Assembly: GCF_001613105.1 (NCBI RefSeq) | Contig: NZ_BDBS01000032.1 | Span: forward strand, 62,001-126,000 | Length of the DNA stretch: 64,000 nt | Direction of reading: 5' to 3' | Source of the DNA: Nocardia pseudobrasiliensis NBRC 108224 | GTDB taxonomy: Bacteria; Actinomycetota; Actinomycetes; Mycobacteriales; Mycobacteriaceae | Shown: one piece after another, positions 58,102-64,000 of the stretch | Numbering within the stretch: the stretch's first letter is position 1 | How the letters are laid out: each line of letters opens with the position of its first letter | Position numbers and translations under genes: made by a program | Notes under the pieces: model-generated | Databases searched by the model: none | Seen by the model: only the letters and a program-made list of their open reading frames with translations | Told to the model about the DNA's origin: nothing

Positions 58102-59646
58102 TCAGTTCAACGGGGCCTGGTCGGCGTGGTCGGTGGTGGGCGCGCCGGTTTTGAAGTAGGTGAGGACGGCCTGGTCCAGAGGTGTGTTGCCGCGGGCGAA
58201 GGTGCCGTGGTCGCCGCCCTCCACCGTGATGAGGTGGCCGTGTAGGGCGGTGGTCATGGCTGGGCCGCCCTCGAATTGGGTCAGGGCGTCGTGGCGGCTT
58301 TGGAGGATGAGGGGCGGGGTGCGTAGGCCGTTGTCGGCGATGGGGACGGGGGTGGTCGCGGCGGGCCAGTCGTCGCAGGACACGCCGGAGCGGACCAGGT
58401 TGGCGCGGGCGTCCAGGGCGTTGCCGCCGGAGGCTATGGCCGCGGCCGCGGCGCCGATCAGTTCGGGGTGCGGGGGGACGGCGTTCTCGTTGCAGGTGAT
58501 GGCGGAGAAGACGTTGCGGCCGGTCGGGTCGGTCGTGGCGACGCCTTCCAGAGCACGCATCAGCCGGGTGTCGCCGGGGTTGGCGGCCACATCGGCCATG
58601 GACTGGGCGAAACTCGGCCAAAAGGTGCGGGTGTAGGTGGCCACCGAGGTCGCGGCCAGCAGCGGGACCTGGGCCGAGACGCCGCCGGAAGCCAAGGTGC
58701 GCACCATGTTCTGCAACTGGCCGATCTGGTCGCGGCCGCCGTTGAATCCGTCGCGGGCGATATCGGCCAGCGGCTGCGGCAGATTCGCGGACATATCGGC
58801 GGTGGTCGCGGGCGGCGGGGTCAGATTGGCGTACCAGCCGCCGCCCTGCGCGACCACCAGCCGCACCCAGCTCTGATACACCGCCAGCGGCGTCGCGCCC
58901 AGGTGATAGTCGCCGTCGTGGGCCGCGATCCACGCGAACAGATCGTCGAGCCGCTGTTTACCGGCCATCTGCTGCTGCGCGAACTGCTCGGTCCACACCC
59001 AGGCCGGATTCACATTGGAGTCAAGCACCATTCGATCCACCCGCTGCGGAAACAGCGAGGCGTACACCGCGCCCAGATAGGTGCCATAGGAGATACCGAG
59101 AAAGTCGATACGTTCCAGACCGAGCGCCGCCCGCACCGCGTCCAGATCGCGCGCGGTGTTCTCGGTGGTGATGGTCCGCAGGTATCCGGGCTGGGCATTC
59201 TCACAGGAAGCGCGAGTGACCCCGCGCCCCTTACGCTCGGCGGAATCGCAATCCAGCGGCGTGGACCAGCGCATTCCACGCGGCTGCACCGCGATCCGGT
59301 CGTAATGGGCATTCAGCTCATCCGGTAATTCCGAGACATGCCGCGCCCAATAGTCGAGCGCGTCGGCGCCCGGACCGCCCGGATTGGCGAATATCGTTCC
59401 CCAGCGCTCGCCGGTGGCGCGAATACGGCTGACCGTCAGCTCGATTCGCGGCCCCGTCGGCGAGGTGTACTCGCGCGGCGCCGCGATCACCGCGCATTCC
59501 GCGCCACGCCCGGCCGTCACCGCGCCATCGGGACAGGCGCCGAACTTCGGCGCGGCCTCGGCATCGGCCACTCCGGTGAGCAGGTGGGCCGTCAGCAGCG
59601 CCGCGAAAACCCCTGCCGCCGAGCGGCTCGTCCGTCGTGTCACCAT
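58102..59646 (-). CDS. Secreted alpha/beta hydrolase with TAP-like C-terminal domain
   Basis: 514 residues. Signal peptide MVTRRTSRSAAGVFAALLTA...GVADAEA, with twin Arg (RR at 4-5). The hydrolase core has the oxyanion region FANPGGPGADALDYW, the nucleophile in DFLGISYGTYLGAVYA near residue 187 and the TAP-like C-terminal domain with acid SRHDALTQFEGG and base EGGDHGTFARG. It resembles Streptomyces tripeptidyl aminopeptidases and the mycobacterial CaeA/Hip1 type, which cut peptides or esters outside the cell. The exact substrate is unknown. Confidence 0.9.
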   Translation of the reverse strand: MVTRRTSRSAAGVFAALLTAHLLTGVADAEAAPKFGACPDGAVTAGRGAECAVIAAPREYTSPTGPRIELTVSRIRATGERWGTIFANPGGPGADALDYWARHVSELPDELNAHYDRIAVQPRGMRWSTPLDCDSAERKGRGVTRASCENAQPGYLRTITTENTARDLDAVRAALGLERIDFLGISYGTYLGAVYASLFPQRVDRMVLDSNVNPAWVWTEQFAQQQMAGKQRLDDLFAWIAAHDGDYHLGATPLAVYQSWVRLVVAQGGGWYANLTPPPATTADMSANLPQPLADIARDGFNGGRDQIGQLQNMVRTLASGGVSAQVPLLAATSVATYTRTFWPSFAQSMADVAANPGDTRLMRALEGVATTDPTGRNVFSAITCNENAVPPHPELIGAAAAAIASGGNALDARANLVRSGVSCDDWPAATTPVPIADNGLRTPPLILQSRHDALTQFEGGPAMTTALHGHLITVEGGDHGTFARGNTPLDQAVLTYFKTGAPTTDHADQAPLN

Positions 59647-59768
59647 CCTCGACCGCCTTACCTTCGACCTACTGCATTCTGTTCACCTCAACCTCCGCAG
59701 ACAACTCGAACGCGACAACCCGGGCCACTTACCCACAATCGGCAACCTTCAGGTTCTAGGCTCAGCGA

Positions 59769-60086
59769 GTGCCACAAGGCCTGACAGTCAGCAATAACAC
59801 GGACCTCGACCGCTTCGAGTTGCACGTGGACGGCAATCTCGCCGGTATCGCGGAATATCAGGACACCGCCGGCGAGCGCGCCTTCGTGCACACCGAGATC
59901 TATCCCCAGTACGAAGGCCAAGGCTACGGCCGCAAACTCGTACAGGCGGCGCTGGACACCACCCGCGCCGACGCGTACGGGATTCTGCCGCTGTGTCCGA
60001 TGGTCCGACATTTCGTCGAATCCCGGCCGGAATATCTCGCACTCGTCCCGCATTGGGCGCGAGAACGTTTCGGCTTGCCGAAATGA
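59769..60086 (+). CDS. Small GNAT N-acetyltransferase (YjdJ/COG2388 type)
   Basis: 105 residues from a GTG. A minimal GNAT fold: HTEIYPQYEGQGYGRKLVQA carries the acetyl-CoA pyrophosphate loop (Q-x-x-G-x-G), followed by the conserved CPMVRHFVESRPEYLALVP. These small GNATs are of unknown substrate. It diverges from the secreted hydrolase. Confidence 0.88.
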   Translation: MPQGLTVSNNTDLDRFELHVDGNLAGIAEYQDTAGERAFVHTEIYPQYEGQGYGRKLVQAALDTTRADAYGILPLCPMVRHFVESRPEYLALVPHWARERFGLPK

Positions 60087-60170
60087 GCGAGCTTGCGAGC
60101 GCAATCATTGACACAGCGCGCACCGCGCATGTCGGCGCCGAGCGCAGCGAGGTGACGGCATGAGCGGTAA
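60087..60170. repeat. Possible dispersed intergenic repeat
   Basis: After the GNAT stop runs GAGCGAGCTTGCGAGCGCAA, and further on GCCGAGCGCAGCGAGGTGAC. I associate this string type with repeats scattered through Nocardia/Rhodococcus intergenic regions, from memory only. The rest of the 135-base gap is non-coding. Confidence 0.3.
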
Positions 60171-60221
60171 TTGGACATATCTTGAGCGGCATAGGGGTTG
60201 TTCCGATGCGATGATGGCGGG

Positions 60222-60836
60222 GTGGCACGCGCAGACGAACACGGCGATCGCTCGCGACGCGAATTCCGGCACGAGGACCAGGTTGTCCGGCCCGGCACCC
60301 TGCTGATCTCTGCGACCGATCTGGTCGAGCCATCGTTTCGACGCACGGTCGTCTACATCGTCGAACACAATGACGCGGGCAGTCTGGGCGTGGTACTGAA
60401 CCGCCCCAGCGACACCGCGGTCCACGATGTACTACCGCGCTGGGCCGAACTGGCCGCCCCACCGCGAGCCCTCTATCTGGGCGGACCGGTCAAACGGGAT
60501 GCGGCCCTGTGTCTGGCCACCGTCCGCGTCGGCACCCCCATCGACCGCGTCTCCGGCCTGCGCCGGGTGGACGGCCGGGTGGCGCTGCTGGATCTGGACT
60601 CCGATCCCGATCAGATCGCGCCGCTGGTCGAGGGCATCCGCATCTTCGCCGGATATGCGGGCTGGACCTTCGGACAGCTCGAGGGCGAGCTCGAACGCGG
60701 CGACTGGATCGTGCTGTCGGCCCTGCCCACCGATCCCATCGCCGGGCGCACCGACCTGTGGGCCCAGGTGCTGCGCCGCCAGCCGTTACCGCTGTCGCTA
60801 CTGGCCACACATCCGATCGAACTCGAACGTAACTGA
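60222..60836 (+). CDS. YqgE/AlgH family protein
   Basis: 204 residues from the GTG at 60222; the frame is open 8 codons further. Domain blocks: VRPGTLLISATDLVEPSFRR, YIVEHNDAGSLGVVLNRPSD, LYLGGPVKRDAALCL and FAGYAGWTFGQLEGELERGD WIV (about residues 140-165). The family is widespread and of unknown biochemical role. M. tuberculosis Rv0038 is the counterpart. Confidence 0.92.
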   Translation: MARADEHGDRSRREFRHEDQVVRPGTLLISATDLVEPSFRRTVVYIVEHNDAGSLGVVLNRPSDTAVHDVLPRWAELAAPPRALYLGGPVKRDAALCLATVRVGTPIDRVSGLRRVDGRVALLDLDSDPDQIAPLVEGIRIFAGYAGWTFGQLEGELERGDWIVLSALPTDPIAGRTDLWAQVLRRQPLPLSLLATHPIELERN

Positions 60837-60900
60837 ATCTCGTATATACCTAGTGTGGGCACTATCTGGACAAACCCGCGTCGACTGATGCGGTGAGCGT

Positions 60901-61491
60901 ATGGCCGGCTCATCACGGACACCCAGCGACGGGGCTGATACACAACCGTCCCGCGTCGGCCCGCCGATCCCCGACGGCGCCGACCCCGACTCGACACAGG
61001 CGCACCTGTTGCGGGTGCTCTACGACCAGCACGCGACGGCGCTGTGGCGCTACACCTACAGCCTCGTCGGGGATTCGGGCCGCGCCGAGGACATCGTGCA
61101 GGAGACCCTGCTGCGGGCGTGGCAGCGCCCGCACGTCCTCGACCAGTCCACCGCATCCGCCCGAGCGTGGCTGTTCACCGTGGCCCGAAATATGGCCGTC
61201 GACGAGCATCGCAGCGCCCGCAGCCGACGCGAGTTCCGCACCGACACCCCGCCCGAACAGACCAGTCCCGATCAGGCGGACCGCGCGCTGGACGGCTGGT
61301 TGATCGCCGACGCGCTGGCCCGGCTGAGCATCGACCACCGCGAGGTGATCGTGCGGGCCTACTACCGTGGGTTGACGACCCAGCAGATCGCCGCGGAGCT
61401 GGCCATTCCGGAGGGCACGGTGAAATCCCGGATGCACTACGGAATGCGCGCGCTCCGCTCCGCACTACAGGAAATGGGGGTGACGAGGTGA
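60901..61491 (+). CDS. sigL: ECF sigma factor, SigL-like
   Basis: 196 residues; the first ~30 are Pro/Asp-rich and may not all be translated. Sigma-2 region LYDQHATALWRYTYSLVGDS...AEDIVQETLLRAWQ, core-binding FTVARNMAVDEHRSARSRRE, and sigma-4 LSIDHREVIVRAYYRGLTTQ and EGTVKSRMHYGMRALRSALQ. It closely resembles M. tuberculosis SigL, and the coupled anti-sigma gene resembles RslA. SigL-type factors control envelope and redox-linked genes. Confidence 0.9.
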   Translation: MAGSSRTPSDGADTQPSRVGPPIPDGADPDSTQAHLLRVLYDQHATALWRYTYSLVGDSGRAEDIVQETLLRAWQRPHVLDQSTASARAWLFTVARNMAVDEHRSARSRREFRTDTPPEQTSPDQADRALDGWLIADALARLSIDHREVIVRAYYRGLTTQQIAAELAIPEGTVKSRMHYGMRALRSALQEMGVTR

Positions 61492-62276
61492 CCGACGACG
61501 AGTACGCGACGTGGGATGCGCCGTATGTACTCGGTGCACTCGAACGGGCCGAACGGCTCGAGTACGAACAACATCTGACCGCCTGCCCCCACTGCCGCGC
61601 CGCGGTGGCGGAGTTGGCCGGAATACCCGGACTGCTCGGTCGGGTGGAGGCCGAGGTCGCGCTGGCGCTGGTGGATCCGATCCCGCGCCAACCGCTTCCG
61701 GCCCGGCTGACCGTGCCCGACATCATCGGCGACCACACCGCGAAAACCGACGGCCACCGCGGCCTCCCGGAGTCGCGAGTGGACGAACCGGCCGAGCCAC
61801 CGGTCGATCTGCTGCCCCGCTTGGCCGAACGCACCCGCGGACAACGCCGCCGCGGCCGATGGGCGGCCGTCGGCGCGGCGGTGGCGACCGCGGCGGCCGC
61901 GGTGGCGATCGCGATTCCGATCACCGCGACGGTGGCCCAGCGCGACGCCCCGCCCGCGGCGACCCAGGTGGTGGCGGAGCGACAGCTCGAACCCGTTGCG
62001 GCGACCCCGGTTTCGGCGAGTGTCAAGCTGCTCGACGCGGACGGGCGGGCGACGGTGGAGATGTCGTGCCGGTACCCGGCGGGCGAGCAGTCGTATCGGA
62101 CCGAGTTCGAACTCTGGCTGACCTCGCGCACGGGCACCGCGGCGAAACTCATGGGCTGGTCGGCCGGACCGGGCGAGGCGCTGACCATGACACGGACCAC
62201 CGATCTGCCGCCCGATCAGATCGCCTCGCTCGAGGTGCGCACCGGCGGGGCGACGGTGCTGCGGTCGGCGATCTGA
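61488..62276 (+). CDS. rslA: Zinc anti-sigma factor, RslA-like
   Basis: 262 residues from a GTG in a GTGA overlap with sigL. N-terminal zinc-binding anti-sigma domain YATWDAPYVLGALERAERLE followed by HLTACPHC, the H-x3-C-x2-C redox zinc motif. A disordered linker, one membrane helix near residue 125-145 (WAAVGAAVATAAAAVAIAIP) and an outer beta-rich domain follow. It should hold SigL inactive until oxidation or an envelope signal releases it. Confidence 0.92.
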   Translation: MTDDEYATWDAPYVLGALERAERLEYEQHLTACPHCRAAVAELAGIPGLLGRVEAEVALALVDPIPRQPLPARLTVPDIIGDHTAKTDGHRGLPESRVDEPAEPPVDLLPRLAERTRGQRRRGRWAAVGAAVATAAAAVAIAIPITATVAQRDAPPAATQVVAERQLEPVAATPVSASVKLLDADGRATVEMSCRYPAGEQSYRTEFELWLTSRTGTAAKLMGWSAGPGEALTMTRTTDLPPDQIASLEVRTGGATVLRSAI

Positions 62277-62277
62277 G

Positions 62278-62760
62278 TCAGAGCAGCGCCAGCCCCACGC
62301 ACAGCCCGGCGATCGCGGTGGCCTGCAGGCCGATCCGATAGCCCAGGATGCTGTCCCATTTGTCCTGCAGTGCACGGGCATTCGGCGGAATGACGCCGGT
62401 GCGGGCGGCCTCGGTCTGGGCGGTGTTGATCGGCTTGGCCACGCGCAGATAGAACGCCATCCAGGTGATCAGGGCGAGCACCGTGACTCCCAGGGCGACG
62501 GCCGCGCCCGCCTGTCCCGCGATCAGCGCGGCCACCAGTGCCAGCACCGCGGTGATCGCGCCACCCGCGCCGGCGAACGGCATCCGGCGGTCGCCGTAGT
62601 AATGCCCCCAACCGGCCGACACCGTCACGGTCGCGTCGTCGAGACGTTTGTAGACCGACCGCATGATCAATCCGGCGCAGGCGTCGGTGCCGTAGATGAT
62701 GCCGTTGCCGAGGACGGCGAGGACAGCGAGAACCTGTGCGGCCGTGGTGAACATCTGCAT
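62278..62760 (-). CDS. DUF1772 (anthrone-oxygenase-like) membrane protein
   Basis: 160 residues with AGGAG before the ATG at 62760. Four membrane helices with DUF1772 features: an early NGIIYGTDACAGLIMRSVY, RRMPFAGAGGAITAVLALVA in the middle, PINTAQTEAARTG and a final hydrophobic tail. The family includes fungal anthrone oxygenases, but most bacterial members are uncharacterised and inducible by TetR/MarR regulators. Two palindromes with the same core directly upstream suggest such control. Its stop is 1 base from the rslA stop in convergent orientation. Confidence 0.87.
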   Translation of the reverse strand: MQMFTTAAQVLAVLAVLGNGIIYGTDACAGLIMRSVYKRLDDATVTVSAGWGHYYGDRRMPFAGAGGAITAVLALVAALIAGQAGAAVALGVTVLALITWMAFYLRVAKPINTAQTEAARTGVIPPNARALQDKWDSILGYRIGLQATAIAGLCVGLALL

Positions 62761-62775
62761 TCTCCTACTCGAAAT

Positions 62776-62815
62776 CTAGCATTGCTAGCTTGTAGAGCAA
62801 GACTAGCAGCGCTAG
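62776..62815. promoter_or_regulatory. Twin operators CTAGCATTGCTAG and CTAGCAGCGCTAG
   Basis: Two 13-base palindromes of form CTAGC-N3-GCTAG (62776-62788 and 62803-62815, centres 27 bases apart) lie 16-55 bases before the DUF1772 start, with a CTTG/CAAG symmetry between them. This is a very likely repressor site. The spacing of about 2.5 helical turns would place two dimers on different faces. Confidence 0.75.
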
Positions 62816-62835
62816 GCGAGTGTTGTCGAGACTGC

Positions 62836-63915
62836 TCAGTTCCGCGGTTCACGCACGGTCAGCGACCGCAGGCCGAGGGATTCGGGCATCGAATCGCCCA
62901 GGGCGGCGCGCACCGCGGCGTCGGCGGCCGGATCGCCCACCGCGATACGCGCACTGCCGTCGGGATAGCCCTTGGCGACGATGCCGGCGCGCGTCAGCGC
63001 GTCCACGATGCCGGGGCCCGGCAGGTAGAGAAAGTTGGCGCGACTGCGGGGCACGCGAAGGCCGTTGCGCCGCAGGGTGGTTCGCAGGATCTCCCGTCCG
63101 GCTGTGATGCGCAGGACACGCTCGGCCAGTTCGGCCTCGGCCGCGTAGGAGGCGGCCACGGCCGCGACCGACGCCTCCGGAATCCCGAACGGCAGCTGCA
63201 GACCGCGCACCCGCGCCACCAGCTCCGCCGCGCCGAAGGCATAGCCGATCCGCAGCCCCGCCAGGCCGTACGCCTTGGAAAAGGTGCGCAGCACCAACAG
63301 GTTCGGATAGCGATCGATGAGTTCGAGCTGATCGAGAGCGTCTGTCGCACCGAGGAATTCGACATACGCCTCGTCCAGGACCACCGGCACATGCCGCGGA
63401 ATCCCGAACAGGAACGCCTTCAGCTCACTGGCCGCCACGACGGTGCCTGTGGGATTGTGGGGGCGGCACACCACGACCAGGCCGGTGCGCTCGTCCACCG
63501 CACGCGCCATCGCCCACAGATCCTGCCATCCCGACGAATCCAGCGGCACCGCAACGGCTTCCAGTCCGGCCATCCCAGCCATGATCGGATATCCGTCGAA
63601 GGTCGGCGCTGCGAATACCACACGCTGTCCCGGCGCGGTCAGCGCCTGCATGATCTGCAGTACGACGCCCGTCGCCCCGGAGCCGACCACCACCTGATCG
63701 GCCCGCGCCCCGAGATGCTCCGCGATCAGGTTCGGCAGCCGTCGCGGCAGAAATTCCGGATAGCGATTGGCGCGCCGCAGCGCGCTCTGCACCGCCTCGA
63801 GCACCGAAGGCAAAGGCGGAAAGGGATTCTCGCTCAGCGACAGGTCGTAGCGCACGGCCCCCGACGGCGACCACGGCATCGTATCGCGGCCCGGCCGGGT
63901 GGCCGATCGGCTCAT
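62836..63915 (-). CDS. PLP aminotransferase, histidinol-phosphate/aromatic type
   Basis: 359 residues. Fold type I aminotransferase of the HisC branch: YDLSLSENPFPPLPSVLEAV near the start, VGSGATGVVLQIMQ, CRPHNPTGTVV (the Asn contacting PLP), VVLDEAYVEF and the Schiff-base Lys in LRTFSKAYGLAGLRIGYA near residue 218. It could serve histidine or aromatic amino-acid biosynthesis or a secondary pathway. Its ATG overlaps the stop of an upstream ketosynthase-like gene, which favours a specialised pathway. Confidence 0.88.
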   Translation of the reverse strand: MSRSATRPGRDTMPWSPSGAVRYDLSLSENPFPPLPSVLEAVQSALRRANRYPEFLPRRLPNLIAEHLGARADQVVVGSGATGVVLQIMQALTAPGQRVVFAAPTFDGYPIMAGMAGLEAVAVPLDSSGWQDLWAMARAVDERTGLVVVCRPHNPTGTVVAASELKAFLFGIPRHVPVVLDEAYVEFLGATDALDQLELIDRYPNLLVLRTFSKAYGLAGLRIGYAFGAAELVARVRGLQLPFGIPEASVAAVAASYAAEAELAERVLRITAGREILRTTLRRNGLRVPRSRANFLYLPGPGIVDALTRAGIVAKGYPDGSARIAVGDPAADAAVRAALGDSMPESLGLRSLTVREPRN

Positions 63916-64000
63916 ACCGTCGCTCCCCAGCGCACGGCCGCGGCCCCCGCGAAATCACCGGCGTGGGCGAAGGCCGCCATCAGTACGACCGAACCGGGCC
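63912..64000 (-). CDS. 3' end of a ketosynthase-like gene, partial
   Basis: The last 28 codons of a gene entering from the right edge, ending PGSVVLMAAFAHAGDFAGAA and VRWGATV, with its stop overlapping the aminotransferase ATG (ATGA). The pattern recalls the C-terminus of 3-oxoacyl-ACP synthase III-like proteins (FabH type) with its final AVRWG. Only the tail is visible, so the call is tentative. Confidence 0.5.
   Translation of the reverse strand, partial: PGSVVLMAAFAHAGDFAGAAAVRWGATV

Noticed and set aside
57700..58245. 181-codon plus-strand frame through the 24-bp repeats
   Set aside because: Open only because the repeat is a multiple of three without stops; product is RARGTGRV-type repetition with no ribosome site.
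60160..60306. Short frame starting MSGNWTYLERHRG between GNAT and YqgE
   Set aside because: No homology pattern; it runs into the YqgE gene in another frame and lacks a ribosome site.

Overview
The window looks like chromosome of a mycolic-acid actinomycete of the order Mycobacteriales, most likely Nocardia or a close relative. The reasons are very high GC with frequent GTG/TTG starts, MmpL3 and AftD homologues, and long stretches of gene order matching Mycobacterium tuberculosis Rv0204-Rv0243 (recalled from knowledge, not searched). I see no rRNA, tRNA, IS element, prophage or CRISPR array. The genus is an inference.

Left part (1-10.3 kb). A two-gene operon on the minus strand encodes an uncharacterised exported protein and, running off the left edge, a secreted lipase-like protein whose nucleophile serine is alanine. 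Then comes the LpqI / TetR / HtdX / FabG4 / FadA2 block. The TetR promoter and the fabG4-fadA2 divergent promoter carry the same palindrome, which suggests one regulon. An ADP-ribosylglycohydrolase and a small unknown protein follow.

10.6-17.5 kb: a universal stress protein, then a coherent hydroxyquinol (resorcinol-type) catabolic locus. A LysR regulator and both CoA-transferase subunits lie on the minus strand. Divergent from them are maleylacetate reductase, hydroxyquinol 1,2-dioxygenase and a TfdB-like flavin hydroxylase. Together they take a phenol through hydroxyquinol, maleylacetate and 3-oxoadipate to 3-oxoadipyl-CoA. The final thiolase is not obviously here. An isochorismate synthase follows.

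18.6-49.8 kb is the conserved cell-envelope island. It holds DUF2613-AftD, a membrane acyltransferase, a DUF3068 protein, a Wzx/MATE-like flippase, a large GT-C-like membrane protein, a GT4 glycosyltransferase, a methyltransferase, PEP carboxykinase, a GTPase / degenerate-GTPase pair, TrmB-NYN-MmpL3, an AI-2E transporter, an adenylate cyclase and a UPF0104 membrane protein. Lineage-specific genes are interleaved: a tandem VOC protein, two small orphan proteins, an intact secretory-lipase-family enzyme, Uma2, an alpha/beta hydrolase and DUF1707. Relative to M. tuberculosis, the lpqI-fadA2 block is inverted with respect to the aftD block, and the aromatic cluster sits at the junction.

49.8-64 kb is more mixed: a penicillin-binding-like lipoprotein that has lost all three catalytic motifs, AroQ, an ABC-2 transporter with its own XRE regulator, an imine-reductase-like enzyme opposite an HxlR regulator, glycerate kinase, a secreted TAP-like hydrolase, GNAT, YqgE, a SigL-RslA sigma/anti-sigma pair, a DUF1772 protein behind two identical-core palindromes, and an aminotransferase coupled to a partial ketosynthase-like gene.

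The most interesting items are the two pseudoenzymes (the lipase at 1-1112 and the PBP at 49788-51467), three short tandem-repeat tracts (36 bp inside the flippase gene, 24 bp beside glycerate kinase, about 17/35 bp before the ABC operon), the shared TetR palindrome, and the orphan small-gene pair at 31.5-32.2 kb with its hairpins.
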